Positions 25,168-37,300 of a stretch of 64,000 nucleotides of DNA are shown in pieces. Origin of the DNA: Boswellia sacra (lineage: Eukaryota; Streptophyta; Magnoliopsida; Sapindales; Burseraceae); NCBI GenBank assembly GCA_013180625.2, contig SNVD02010473.1, positions 4,154,001 through 4,218,000 on the forward strand. Direction: 5' to 3'. Under the pieces are notes generated by a model. It saw only the letters and a list, made by a program, of their open reading frames with translations. It searched no databases and was not told the origin of the DNA. Numbering within the stretch: position 1 is the stretch's first letter; every line of letters begins with the position of its first letter. Position numbers and translations under genes: made by a program.

Positions 25168-27186
25168 GATATTCCAACTTGTTTTCGATAGCTTGTCGGG
25201 CTAGATCATCTCGCTTATTATAAGATCATATCGTGGTTCATGTGCTTCGTTTTTTATTGTCCCTATTGATTTCTCCACAATTTTGCATAGGATTTTGTTC
25301 TATAATTGATATCGAGTCAACGTTGAAACTATCCACTTGGGCTCTCCCTCAACGCCTCAGCTCCGAATTTTTAATTTTTAATTTTTTTATTCTACCACAA
25401 CTGTATTATTGTGGGATAACTAATGTTCATATATAGATTATTTATCATCCATGCGCCTCCGGATTCAGGATTGGGTTGACTTTATATAGTAATATCCTTG
25501 TTGTACTGTATGTTTTATTTCATTTCTTCTGAAACAATATAAAACACGTAGTATTATTATTATCGTTGTTGTTGTCGAATATAAAGTCAAATCCACAATC
25601 AAGAGGCTAAAATTACCATTCAAGGAAAGAATAAAGTTATAGAAAAAAAAAAATAGAGATGTACGAGAAGACAGACAAAGCTTTACTGATTTATTTAATT
25701 TTTTGAGAATAAGTCTAAGCATAAGATACAATATCTTTTAAATTATAATTAACTATCTGTGGCAATATTTAAATTAGCCAGCGATCTTCTAGGACACTGT
25801 CTTAACTTCCGTTGTATACTTTGTCCTTGATTAATATCGATTCAGCATTAAGCTAGCCGCTTCGCTCTCCGTCGACGTGTCAAGTGATTCTTTTAAGCTA
25901 AGCAACCAGCTGTAACTGTTTCGTTTGCAAGTAAGACTTTTATGTGCTTAAGATTGAACAATTATTATTACAGTAAAAGAACATTATATACAAGATGTAT
26001 CTGAATATTTATAGTAAAAAAGAATCAGTGCCTAAACTAAAGAATAGAATTAGTAAAATGCATCCTATACTACAGGAATTTACACCAGAGAGATCATGTC
26101 TCACTGACCAATCAATCACTTGATTCTTGCCTATTAGCAAGAGGCAGCTGGTAGCTGCTTTTTTTAATCGACCAAATTCTGCACTGGTTTGGTTATACTC
26201 TTAGCGTCAAGTGGATTTTGGTGGATTATTAGCCCATGAAAATTTTTTCTTCCAAAGTCCAAATATTCAATTCCAAATTCCCAATTTTGACTTTGCTACC
26301 AATTGTGCGGAGAGGCGCGAGAAAAATGTACGGTAGTGTTAGCATGATAATATTTAACATATATATGCTTCATAATCTTAATAATCTGTAACTGCATAGC
26401 CGTCTCTCTATAAATATAAAGGTTAATTTATTAAAGTTTTAAACATTAATTTGATTCCATAAAATAGGAGACGATAAAAAAAAAGAGTCTGCTCCGCTAA
26501 TATTATTAATTAGAATTGAGGCTGAGGATTATAGTAAGAGTAAAGCCTAACTAATAATTAATTAATGTAACATCTAGAAATTAAGATTGATGAGATTCGT
26601 ATTTAATTTGTTCAGTTTTTTTTTTCTTTTTACGAAAAGATAAGAAATGTCTCTAATCAAGAAAACCAAATTTGAGAATTAGGAAAGTTGATGTAATGAT
26701 GCATGCAATGTTGGTATGTTCTTTTTTTGTTAGTAGCAGATAAGCAGTTTATACTTGGTCCGATTTTGCATTCAATTCGTGAAGATAATTTCATGAAAGA
26801 AATACTGGATTTCAAGTTGTCAAAAATTAGAGCCCTTTAGCTTTTCACTCTGTGTTTCGTGATTAATCGATTCTGTTTCTTTGCCTTGAGATACGTTGGT
26901 ACCATAAACTGCTCTGATAGCTAGGCGCTCAATATTGATATATTGAAATGCAATGAGAAAAATAATTGGAACCTGATTTCTCTCAACTGATCATGTGCAT
27001 TAATTGGACACCATACACCAAACAAAACATTCATTGAATTAGCATCTAGAATTGCCAATTTGATTCAAAAAACAGGAAAAAAAGATATCTAAACCTTAAT
27101 TCGTTAAAAGCCAAAATATAAATTACATAAGTGAATTCCAAAGCAAGCATAACATCTATAGCTTTTTGTTCCTTGCCCTCTTTTTC
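25168..27186. other. Shared upstream region of the divergent BAHD-1 and BAHD-2
   Basis: A 2-kb region between two genes that point away from each other. It is AT-rich with no recognisable gene and presumably holds both promoters. Confidence 0.6.
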
Positions 27187-28590
27187 ATGGAATCATCCAA
27201 CATTGTAAAAATACATGAGGTCAAAGTCACCCCTCCCTGCAACTTAACCACCGAGCATTCTCTCCCTCTCACCTTCTTTGACGCATTTTGGTTCAAGTTC
27301 CCTCCTGTGGAACGCCTCTACTTCTACCAAATCACTGACTTAACCCCTCATTTGTTCCACTCTGTAATCCTTCCCAAGCTCAAGCATTCTCTTTCTCTCA
27401 CTCTTCTCCATTATCTCCCTCTTGCTGGGAACCTCATGTGGCCCCCAGATGCCCCAAAGCCAGCAATCTACTACTACCCGAACGATGGAGTTTCAGTCAC
27501 TGTGGCAGAGTCTAATGCTGGCTTCAATTCCCTTTCAGGCAATAGCATTCTTAAAGCTATTGAATTTCATCCTTTGACACCTTATTTATTGGTATCTGAT
27601 GATAAGGCAGCAATAATCGCTATCCAAATAACTTTATTTCCAAATGAAGGATTCTGCATCGGCATCACAGCTCACCATGCAATTCTTGATGGAAGAAGTT
27701 CAACAATGTTTATGAAGTCTTGGGCTTATATATGCCAACAAGATACAGAAAACTCTTCTTTGTTACCAGAGCTAACCCCATTTTTCGACCGGACTGTCAT
27801 CAAAGACCCAACTGGTATTGACATGTTGTACATCAATAACTGGTTAAGTATTACCAGGTTGAATTTGAATCCTAACCCACAAAGCTTGAAGCTTTTGCCA
27901 ATTCGATGTGCAAGTTCCAACTTGGTCCGAGGCACATTTCATTTGACTCATGAAGATATTAATAGACTCAGGAATAAGGTATTATCCATATTGGATGAGG
28001 CTGACAAAAATGAAGTGAAACAATCAAAGCAACTTCATTTATCAACTTTTGTGCTTACATGTGCATATGTATTCATTTGCATAGTTAAAGCCAAAGGAGA
28101 CAAATGTAATGCAAAAATTATCTTGGGATTCTCTGCAGATTACAGGACCCGTTTAGATCCTCCTGTTCCAATGAATTATTTTGGTAACTGTGTAAAGGGA
28201 CACGGGGTAGTTGCAGAAGCAAGAGTTTTCAAAGAAGAAAATGGGATTGCATCCATTGCAGAGAAGTTGAGTGACAAGATCAAAGGGTTAGAGAGAGGAG
28301 TTCTTGAGGGATTAGAGAAGAAGTTTGCAAAGCAAAAGACCAATAATATTAGACAAGGAGCACAAGGGTTTGGTGTTGCTGGGTCAACCCGGTTTGACGT
28401 TTATGGGACAAATTTTGGGTGGGGGAGTCCAAAGAAAGTGGAGATTGTGTCAATCGATAAGACAGGATCGATTTCATTGGCAGAGAGTAGAGACGGAGGA
28501 GGTGGGGTTGAGATTGGTGTAGTTTTAGATAACCAAGACATGAAAATTTTTTCTTCTCTGTTTGTCAATGGGCTAAAAGATCTCTATTAG
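27187..28590 (+). CDS. BAHD acyltransferase 2
   Basis: Intact single-exon protein of 467 residues, malonyltransferase-type BAHD. The start is the ATG at 27,187 (MESSNIVKIHEV); upstream in frame there is only a TTG. The catalytic motif is H164-A-I-L-D168 followed by GRS, and YFGNC is at 331-335. The DFGWG motif reads NFGWG (409-413), so the Asp that helps hold the fold near the CoA site is Asn. HxxxD is intact, so acyl transfer is plausible but perhaps reduced. The closest relative in the window is pseudogene BAHD-7 (both have FWFKFPPVERL and HHAILDGRS), and their 3' flanks also match. The acyl donor and acceptor are unknown. Confidence 0.92.
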   Translation: MESSNIVKIHEVKVTPPCNLTTEHSLPLTFFDAFWFKFPPVERLYFYQITDLTPHLFHSVILPKLKHSLSLTLLHYLPLAGNLMWPPDAPKPAIYYYPNDGVSVTVAESNAGFNSLSGNSILKAIEFHPLTPYLLVSDDKAAIIAIQITLFPNEGFCIGITAHHAILDGRSSTMFMKSWAYICQQDTENSSLLPELTPFFDRTVIKDPTGIDMLYINNWLSITRLNLNPNPQSLKLLPIRCASSNLVRGTFHLTHEDINRLRNKVLSILDEADKNEVKQSKQLHLSTFVLTCAYVFICIVKAKGDKCNAKIILGFSADYRTRLDPPVPMNYFGNCVKGHGVVAEARVFKEENGIASIAEKLSDKIKGLERGVLEGLEKKFAKQKTNNIRQGAQGFGVAGSTRFDVYGTNFGWGSPKKVEIVSIDKTGSISLAESRDGGGGVEIGVVLDNQDMKIFSSLFVNGLKDLY

Positions 28591-28819
28591 GCTCCATTAA
28601 TGCTAGTTTAATAACAAGATTATCATGCATTGTGTAAAAATTGTACAAGCGTTTCCAAAACAGATGAATCTTTCAAATGAATCTTTCAAAGTTCAGATGA
28701 CATGATAATAGAGCAATCCTGGCATTTTCAATACACCAAATAACTATATTAATTTTCACATGTAGATGCACTTAATGAAGAGGGAAATCTCAAGGAGGTT
28801 GTGAAAAGAACAATAAATT

Positions 28820-30409
28820 GGAGAAATTGAAAAAATGGACATAATTAAGGACCCTCGTTGAAATTTGGACACATCCTGAAAAATTTTCATGCTTTTTGAC
28901 ACTTTCTTGACAAAAAGATTCAATTACTCTTATGTATTCAATTTTTTCCCAAAATCTTATTTCCCCTTATTTCATTCTTCAGTAAAAAATTATCGAAATC
29001 CATCGACACTGCTCGAAACGCAAAACAACACGAGCATCAGCTGAGGATAGAAGCAAGACGACGCAGAGAGAAGCACCCTCGACACTAAAGGTCCCTATGT
29101 GATTTATTTGGTTATTATTCGCTAGATTTGACTTAGTTTTTACGGAATTTGAATTAGGGATTTGAGTTTCCGTCGAATTTGTGAACTTATTTAGTGATAA
29201 ATCCAGTGTTATAATGTGATTTTTGTGGTTTGATACGTGTAAAAACTGATAAAACCAGTCGTTTCTTCGCGACATAGACGACACTCAACACTCGACACAG
29301 TCGTGCCGAGCGGTGTAGGGTGTAATGTCGAGTGTCGGGTAATTGTCGAGTGATGTAGTGTCGAGTGGTAGATGTGAATGACTTACTTCGAAGAATAGAT
29401 AATTGTCGAGTGTCGAGTGGTGTAGTATCGAGTAGCGGATGTGAATGCCTTACATTAGACACTCGACACTCGACAATTATCTATTCTTCGAAGAAAGGCA
29501 TTCACATCCGACACTTGACACTACACCATTCGACACTCGACAATTATCTATTCTTCGAAGTAAGGGACTCAATTCGACACTCGACAATTATCTATTCTTC
29601 GAAGGAAGGCATTCACATCAGGCACTCGACACTACAACACTCGACACTCGACAATTATCTACTGTTCGAAGTAAGGTACTCACATCCGTCACTCGATACT
29701 ACACCACTCAACACTCGACAATTATCTATTCTTCGAAGGAAGGCATTCACATCAGACACTCGACACTCGACAATTATCTATTCTTCGAAGGAAGGCATTC
29801 ACACCACCACTCGACACTTGTCAATTATCTAATCTTCGAAGTAAGACATTCACACCACCACTCGACACTACACCACCACTCGACAATTCTCCGACATTGG
29901 ACACTACAGCCTACACCACTCGACATGACTCAACATGATTGTGTTGAGTGTTGAGTGTTGTCTCTTTCGCGACAAAACGACTGGTTTCGTCGGTTTTCAT
30001 ACGCATCAAATCACAAAAATCATATTATAATACTCCATTTATCCCCAAATAAGTTTACAAATCCGACGAAAACTCAAATTCCCTAAAATCTAAATCAAAT
30101 CTAGCGAATAACAACCAAACAAATCACAATTAGGGACCCTCAGTGTCGATGGGTGCTTCTCTTTGCGTCGTCTTGCTTCTATCCTCAGCCGATGCTCGTG
30201 TTGGTTTACGTTTCGAGCGTTGTCGATGGGTTTCGGTAATTTTTTATTGAAGAGGGAAATAAGGGGAAATAAGGCTTTGCGAAAAAATTGAATATATAAG
30301 AGTAATTGAGTCTTTTTGTCAAGAAAGTGTCTATGGCATGAAAATTTTTCAGGATGTGTCCAAATTTTAATTAAGGTCTCTAATTGTGTCTATTTTTTCA
30401 ATTTTTCCC
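28820..30409. mobile_element. Foldback element with long arms and a central minisatellite
   Basis: The two ends are inverted copies of each other. On the left GGAGAAATTGAAAAAATGGA matches the reverse of the right end, GGGAAAAATTGAAAAAATAG. The homology continues for about 470 bp (28,820-29,290 versus 29,940-30,409). The centre (29,290-29,940) is made of 44-68-bp units built around CAATTATCTATTCTTCGAAG and GACACTCGACACTACACCAC. About seven units run one way (near 29,472, 29,540, 29,584, 29,650, 29,718, 29,770 and 29,822) and one or two run the other way on the left, so the whole element folds into a hairpin about an axis near 29,456. Termini of the GGGAAAAATTG type are seen in Mutator-like elements, but no convincing 9-bp duplication was found (AAATT on both sides at most). 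There is no transposase. Both arms carry a 33-codon frame starting near the motif GASLCVVLLLSSADARV. Confidence 0.8.
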
Positions 30410-30896
30410 AAATTTTAGTCCTAAGTTATTTAACAAGCAAACACTCTTTCATAACATGAAATAACGCTTTGTTAGGATGCAAATTGAATACATAGTACGA
30501 TTTCTAGCAACTTATATGGATAAAATCTCAACCTGAAGAATTGAACTTATCAAATACATTTATCTTGATTGTCGTCTACTCTCGTGAATACAACAATTAA
30601 TGATTCAGCAAAATACGGCATACTATTTACTAACTAAATTCTTATTAATTAATATGCAGTAAGGCATTTTAACGCCTTCTAAGTTCTAACGCTAGTAGCA
30701 CTCCTTAGACATTTTATCCCATGCCTCCCATGCTAATTATTTTAGCGTCAGGATTTGAATTTTAATCTGAATTTGAGTGTGATTTTTCATGAGCAAAGTT
30801 ACAATTGGATTATTCTTTAATGATTTTGCAGTGGATTGCTGAAGTGGGAAGCCACGCAACCAGGCAATGGAGTTGGAAGTTTGTACATATTATTTC
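30410..30896. repeat. Duplicated 3' flank of BAHD-2
   Basis: About 30,470-30,720 aligns by eye with about 58,870-59,110, the flank after BAHD-7. Shared pieces include GATGCAAATTGA(A/T)TAC, GTGAATACAACAA(T/C)TAATGAT, TTACTAACTAAAT and ACGCTAGTAGCACT versus ATTAGCACTAGTAACT. It is non-coding. Confidence 0.7.
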
Positions 30897-31206
30897 TTAG
30901 AGTGGCGGACCCAAGGTTTGATTAAAGGGAGCACTATTAATATTTTAATATTTATAATTTATTTGATAAACTTTAATAATATGATAACATTAAAAAAATA
31001 AAGATACAATTAAATAAGGGATATTATGACTATAACGATCTCAAATTTTAAAGACTTTTTTTTTAATTTGATGTCAATTCAAAATATATAGCTTTTCTTT
31101 TAAAATGTCTCTCTGTAACTATTTAAAAAAATTATTGTATAACATAAATTACTTTTTATAAAATTTGGATATCAAATCTCAAACGATCTTATAGATCGAA
31201 TATGTG
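30897..31206. mobile_element. Truncated hAT-like terminus
   Basis: It starts AGTGGCGGACCCAAGG, a typical hAT terminal sequence that resembles the ends of the 43,879-44,587 element. AT-rich DNA follows and no matching right end precedes the copia element, so only a fragment is visible. Confidence 0.35.
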
Positions 31207-31211
31207 GTCGG

Positions 31212-31634
31212 TGTTATAAAATGTGAGTGGATTTACTACCACTTGCATATTAGTGGAGTTACCACTTACATATTAGTGGAGTCACCACTTGCTTGTAAGT
31301 GGAGTCACCACTTGCTTGTAAGTGGAGTTATCACTTAAATATGTGTCATATTTAAATTGTTTTATTTTAAGCATAATTATTTTATTTATGCAAATAGGAA
31401 GTCATACACCTATATAAATAGGCATCAAACACTTGTAATGTGTGATGAAGAATAATAGAACAAGGAAATCCTCTCATTTCTCCTTCTTTCTTCTTTCTTT
31501 ATTTCTACCATTATTTTGCTTTGCATTCTAGGAGTAATTCACATTTCCTTCACCTCCTTTTGTTACTTATATTACATATAAGTAACCTTCATTATACCAC
31601 TTATACCAATCCATACTTTTATTCACTTAACTTA
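31212..31634 (+). repeat. 5' LTR of Copia-1
   Basis: 423 bp, starts TGTTATAAAATG and ends ACTTAACTTA. TATATAAATA at about 31,411-31,420 is the likely promoter TATA box. The first 130 bp contain four short blocks of CCACTT(G/A)C...AGTGGAGT that alternate as direct and inverted repeats. Confidence 0.95.
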
Positions 31635-32092
31635 TAAAACGTTATCAGCACGAATTATTTTTCCAAAGGTATGTTGTTTATCTTACCATATTCTTTCAAT
31701 TATTATTCGATCAATTTTTCTTAATTTGTTCTTGTTAATATTAAATAAATGTTAACTACCTTATGAGTATGCTCTGTGGTTGCCATTATATTGGATCTTC
31801 CACATCAGAAAATAAGGCTAGTTTTATAATATTAAAATCATCTTATTATCCATCTTACTTTATTATGTTCATATTCTTGTTGTATTATTTGTGTCATCAT
31901 TTATGTTTCAAATTTATTTGTTTATAGCCGCGACTTAAAGTTTTCTGGCCTAAATTCATTTGGTCGTGACTTTAAGTCTTTTGGCAATTAATTTACATTA
32001 CTTGTGTTATTATTTAAACTATCAATATTAATCCAACTTAGAACCTGAAGTTCTAATTCCTAATGATTAAATTTGTTCATTTTGATTAGATA

Positions 32093-33100
32093 ATGGCAAA
32101 TTTCGAAAAATTGATGTTTGAGCCATTGTTGCATAATGGAGACAATTATTCAGATTGGGCTGATGATGTTGTACTTCACTTGAATTCCATGGGCATCGGA
32201 CACACCATAACAAATGAAAATACTGCATCCCTGCAGGATCAGTCTAAGGCCATGATATTATTACGTCATCATTTAAGTAAAGGCCTGAAATTCGAATATA
32301 CAACTATAACTGATCCATTAGCTCTTTGGAACAATTTGAAAGAAAGATTTGATCAGCAAAGAACAATAATATTGCCAAGGGTCCGATTCCAATGGCAGAA
32401 TTTGAGACTTCAAGATTTCAAAACAATAAGCGAATATAACTCAGCCATGTTCAGAATTGTATCTCAATTGAGGTACTGTGGGCAAACTGTTACTGAAGAG
32501 GAGATGTTAGAGAAAACACTATCTACATTTCATCCCTCCAACATGATCCTAATGCAACAATATCGAGAGCGCAAATTTAAGAAATACACTGAGTTGATAT
32601 CATGTCTTTTGGTTGCTGAGCAAAACAATGAAATCCTATTGAAAAATCATCAATTACGTCCCACTGGATCTACAGCGTTTCCTGAAGTGAATGCTATGTC
32701 ATTTAATAAACGAGGTGGCAAGAGTGGTCGTGGTTTTGGCAGAAAAATGTTCCAACCTAGAGGTGGAAATTTCAAGAAATTTAAACCAAACCACCAGAAG
32801 TGGAACAAAAATGACTCGACATATGACAAAGAAAAGGTTCATCAACTCAAACCACAAAGAAGCAATGAAATTACTTGCTACAGATATGGCGCAAAGGGCC
32901 ATTGGTCACGTACTTGCCGTACACCAAAGCATTTAGTGGATCTGTATCAGGCTTCCATAAAGAATAAGGGAAAGAATGTTGAGACAAATTATATAGATGA
33001 CCCAGTGGGTGATACTGATTTTGATATCTCGGATTTCTTTCCTAGTTCAGATGAAGCTATTGGCCAGATAATGATTACTGAAAATGCCCCAGCCAACTGA
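32093..33100 (+). CDS. Copia-1 gag
   Basis: 335-residue frame from an ATG shortly after the primer-binding region. It carries the copia gag (UBN2-type) core and a basic Gly/Lys/Arg-rich tail. The zinc knuckle should be CX2CX4HX4C but reads CYRYGAKGHWSRTC, so the second Cys is Tyr and RNA binding is probably impaired. The frame ends in TGA before the protease, so gag and pol are no longer joined. Confidence 0.88.
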   Translation: MANFEKLMFEPLLHNGDNYSDWADDVVLHLNSMGIGHTITNENTASLQDQSKAMILLRHHLSKGLKFEYTTITDPLALWNNLKERFDQQRTIILPRVRFQWQNLRLQDFKTISEYNSAMFRIVSQLRYCGQTVTEEEMLEKTLSTFHPSNMILMQQYRERKFKKYTELISCLLVAEQNNEILLKNHQLRPTGSTAFPEVNAMSFNKRGGKSGRGFGRKMFQPRGGNFKKFKPNHQKWNKNDSTYDKEKVHQLKPQRSNEITCYRYGAKGHWSRTCRTPKHLVDLYQASIKNKGKNVETNYIDDPVGDTDFDISDFFPSSDEAIGQIMITENAPAN

Positions 33101-33264
33101 ATAACTATTACTTTCTCGCTTTTGTTATATTTTGTAATGATGTCCTATTTTAATTTTTTTTTGTGTTTTGATCTATCTTTTATGTACTTTCTTTATAAAT
33201 AGTCTTGATATGCTTTTGTTTAGCATAAAATCATATCTAATGTAAACTTTTGTAATGAAAGGGA

Positions 33265-34340
33265 ATGGACATCAAGACTTTATCTTTGCCTAAAAATGAT
33301 GGAAATCTATGCCTAGTTGATAGTGCAACCACACATACAATTCTTAAAGATAAAAAATATTTCATAAATTTAACCTGTTTGGAAGTAAGGTTAACACTAT
33401 ATCAGGGTCTGTAAACATGATTGAGGGCTCTGGAAGAGCCACAATAATGTTGGCAAATGGTACTAAGTTGAATATTAATGATGCCTTATATTCAAGCAAA
33501 TCCAGAAGAAATTTGCTCAGTTTCAAAGATATAAGACATAATGGATATCATATTGAGACATGTTGTGAAAATAATATTGAATTCCTTTGTATTACCTCAA
33601 ATGTCTCGGGACAGAAGTTAATATTAGAGAAGCTTGAAGCTTTCTCTTCTGGGTTATATTATACATATATAAGGTCAATTCAAACATACGCAGTTATGAA
33701 ACAGAAGTTTAATGATCCTAAGACTTTTATGTTATGGCATGACCGTCTTGGTCACCCAAGATCATCAATGATGCGTAGAATTATTGAGAATACAAATGGA
33801 CACCCACTAAAGAGTCAGAAAATTCTTCTGTCCAATGAAACTACTTGTACCGCTTGTTCGCAAGGAAAATTGATTGTTAGACCATCTCTCTCTAAGATTG
33901 GTCAAGAATCCCCATCATTTTTACAAAGAATCCAGGGGGATATATGTGGACCTATTCATCCACCGAGTGGACCTTTTCGCTATTTTATGGTTCTAATTGA
34001 TGCTTCTGCACGGTGGTCTCATGTATGTTTGTTATCAACTAGAAATATTGCATTTGCAAAGCTACTTGCTCAAATTATAAAATTACGGACACATTTTCCA
34101 GATTATCCTATTAGGTCCATACGTTTGGATAATGCTGGTGAGTTTACATCAAAAGTTTTTTATGATTATTGTATGTCTGTTGGAATTGATATTGAGCATC
34201 CTGTCCCATATGTTCATACCCAAAATGGTTTGGCAGAATCACTTATAAAGCGACTGCAGATAATTGCACGAACTTTATTATTGAAAACACAGTTGCCAAC
34301 CTCTGTCTGGGACCATGCTATTTTACATGCTGCACATTGA
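33265..34340 (+). pseudogene. Copia-1 protease and integrase remnant
   Basis: A short frame (33,265-33,414) has the aspartic protease core LVDSATTHTIL and then shifts frame near 33,385. From 33,417 the next frame has the pre-integrase zinc finger (LWHDRLGHP with CTACSQGK) and the integrase core: Asp in GDICGPI, Asp in RLDNAGEF and Glu in QNGLAESL. It stops at TGA 34,338-34,340 because of a second frameshift. Confidence 0.88.
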
Positions 34341-37300
34341 TCAGATTAAGGCCCACTGCTTATCATGAATATTCACCAATACAATTTGTACTTGGCCAAC
34401 AACCCAATGTATCCCATCTAAGAATTTTCGGTTGTGCCGTACAAGTCCCCATTGCTCCCCCGAAGCGGACAAAAATGGGGCCTCAACGCCAGTTGGGGAT
34501 AGATGTAGGTTACAATTCTCCATCTATTATCAGATATTTGGAACCCATGACGGGTGATATTTTTACTGCACGATTTGCAGACTGTCATTTTGATGAGACA
34601 GTTTTTCTGCCTTTAGGAAAAAAGAAAATGCCTCTCGAAGTTGGGCATGTGCCTCCTGAAAGAAATCCAAAACTTTTTTGGAATGTGAAAACATTGTCTC
34701 ATCTTGATCCTCGCACATCTCAATGTGAAAATGAAGTGCAAAGGATGATATATCTTCAGACTATCGCTAATCAGATGCCAGATGCATTTACTGATGCAGC
34801 CAAGATAACAAAGTCACATATACATGCTGCAAATACACCGGCTCGAATTGAGATTCCTGTTGGGCAAACCCCTAAAGCAACAATAAATAATCAAACTGTT
34901 GCACGCCAGAAGCGTGGCAGACCCCTTGGATCAAAAGATGCTATCCCTCGAAAAAGAAAATTGATTAATAATGGTCCTGATATAAATGATGATCGAGCTA
35001 AAGGATTCACATTCTCTGATTTGTCTCCTGAAATGACAAATGTTCCTAAGGAGACACCTGCCACTGAAAAGGCACAAGTTGTTGATGAAATACATATTCC
35101 TGAAGTGACAGCTGAATTTAAAAATGAGAAAATTTCTATTAATTATGCTTATACTAGAGAAATGTGGAAACGTGATGAAATTGTCATTGACGATGTATTT
35201 TCATTTGCAGTAGCCACTAATATTATGAATGATGACTTTGAACCACACACAGTGGATGAATGTAGACAAAGGCATGACTGGTAGAGATGGCAATTTGCCC
35301 CGCGGGTCCGGAGCCCCGGTGTGCCCCGTCGGGTCTGGGGCGGGGCAAGACCCGTCAAAACAATATTTTGGGGCGGGTCCGGGGCAAACAAATTTTGCCC
35401 CGGTCGGGGCGGGTCCAGGTCCGGGGCAAGGCTCTTGGACCCGTTGACCCGCCCCGCCCCGCAAGATATAGGGGTGCATTTGTAATATTTTAAACTATTA
35501 GGACTGTCAAATAATTTTTTAGGTTATATTTGTTAAATTTTTCATATATATGAATTCTTAATAATTTTACAAATAATAAAAATACTTTAATAAAAGTTAT
35601 ATTTTACTTAATAATTAACATCTTTAACATCAATTTGATCATGTTATAATGACAAATAAAATATTTTATATTTTATGGTAATTAAATTTGTATAATATAT
35701 ACAATCTTTATATATATTATTAAGTACTAATTGAATTATTACAATATTAGCAATATTATTTTCAAAATGTATACCTTTCATATAATCAATATATTATTTT
35801 TTAAATATGTAAATAGAAAATGATGAAAACAATTTTATAACCTTAAATATATCATTTATCGTAATTTAAATTAATTACTTAGATTATTAATGTTTCATAA
35901 ATATATATAATGTTAATTAATTGGCATATGTCAATCATATTTTACTATTATTAGATTGAAATTAAATCAACATGCTATTAAAAAATTATTTAATTGTATT
36001 ATCAATTATTTGAAAAATTGTCAATTAATTAATTTACAAGCAATAATACGCATTTTACATTATTTCTAATAATGTATGTAATATTATTACTAATAAAATC
36101 AAATGATAATTAATGATAATTAAATATTTGTATTTTATAGTAACTAAATTTGGATAATATATACAATCTTGATATAGATTACTAAGTAATAATTAAATTA
36201 TTACAATATTAACAATATTATTTTTAAAATGTATACTTTTAATATAACCAATATATTATTTTCTATATATGTAAATAAAAATATAATAAAAATAATCATA
36301 GAACCTTTAATATATGATTTATCGTAATTTAATTTAATTAAGTAAATTGTTAATATTTTATAAATATATATAATGTTAATTAATTGGTATATATCAATCA
36401 TATTATTACCATTACTATATTAAAATTAAATCAACATGCTATTGAAAAATTATTTAATTGTATTATCAACTATTTAAAAAATTATTAATTAACTAGTTTA
36501 CAATCAATAATACACTTTTAATATTATTTCTAATAGAGTATTCAATTACTGGTAATTAAATATTTATATTTTATAATAATTAAATTTGTGTAATATATAC
36601 AATATTACAATCTTGATACAGATTACTAAATACTAATTAAATTATTACAATATTATCAAGATTATTTTGAAAATGTATACTTTTAATATAACCAATATAT
36701 TATTTTCTAAATATATAAACAAAAAATGATAAAAATAGTCTTATAACCTTAAATATATGATTTATCGTAATTGAAATTAATTAATTAAATTATTAATGTT
36801 TTATGAATATTTATAATATTAACTAATTGACATATGAATATGCCAATCATATTATTACTATTATTATATTGAAATTAAATCAACATGTTATTTAATTATA
36901 TTACCAACTATTTAAAAATTTGTCAATTAATTAGTTTATAATCAATAATATACTTATAACATCATTTCTAATAGAATATGTAACATTATTACTAATAAAA
37001 TTAAATAATAATATACAAATATTTTGATTTTAGTTTGAAGATATATTATTTTTATGATTATTAAAAAAAATGATCATAATTATAAATAATATGATGAAAA
37101 ATTGAGAATAAAGTTATTTGTAAATATGTAAATATTATATGGGGATGAGATTGCAAAAAGTATAAATTTTATAGGGATGTAATTGTAAAAATATAAATGT
37201 TTAGGGGCGGGGCGGGGCGGGTCTGGGTCTCCTCAAATTTTTTTTGCCCCGCCCCGCCCCGCCCCGTTACGGGGCAATGGGGCGGGGCGGGGCAAAAATT

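Noticed and set aside
29365..29954. Two overlapping long frames with repeated histidine-rich peptide units
   Set aside because: They come only from the minisatellite units lacking stops; the same repeat is read in two frames and nothing suggests a real protein.
35201..35493. Gly/Pro-rich frames on both strands at the left end of the nested hAT
   Set aside because: These are produced by the GC-rich terminal repeats of the transposon; the mirror set at 37,169-37,442 has the same cause.
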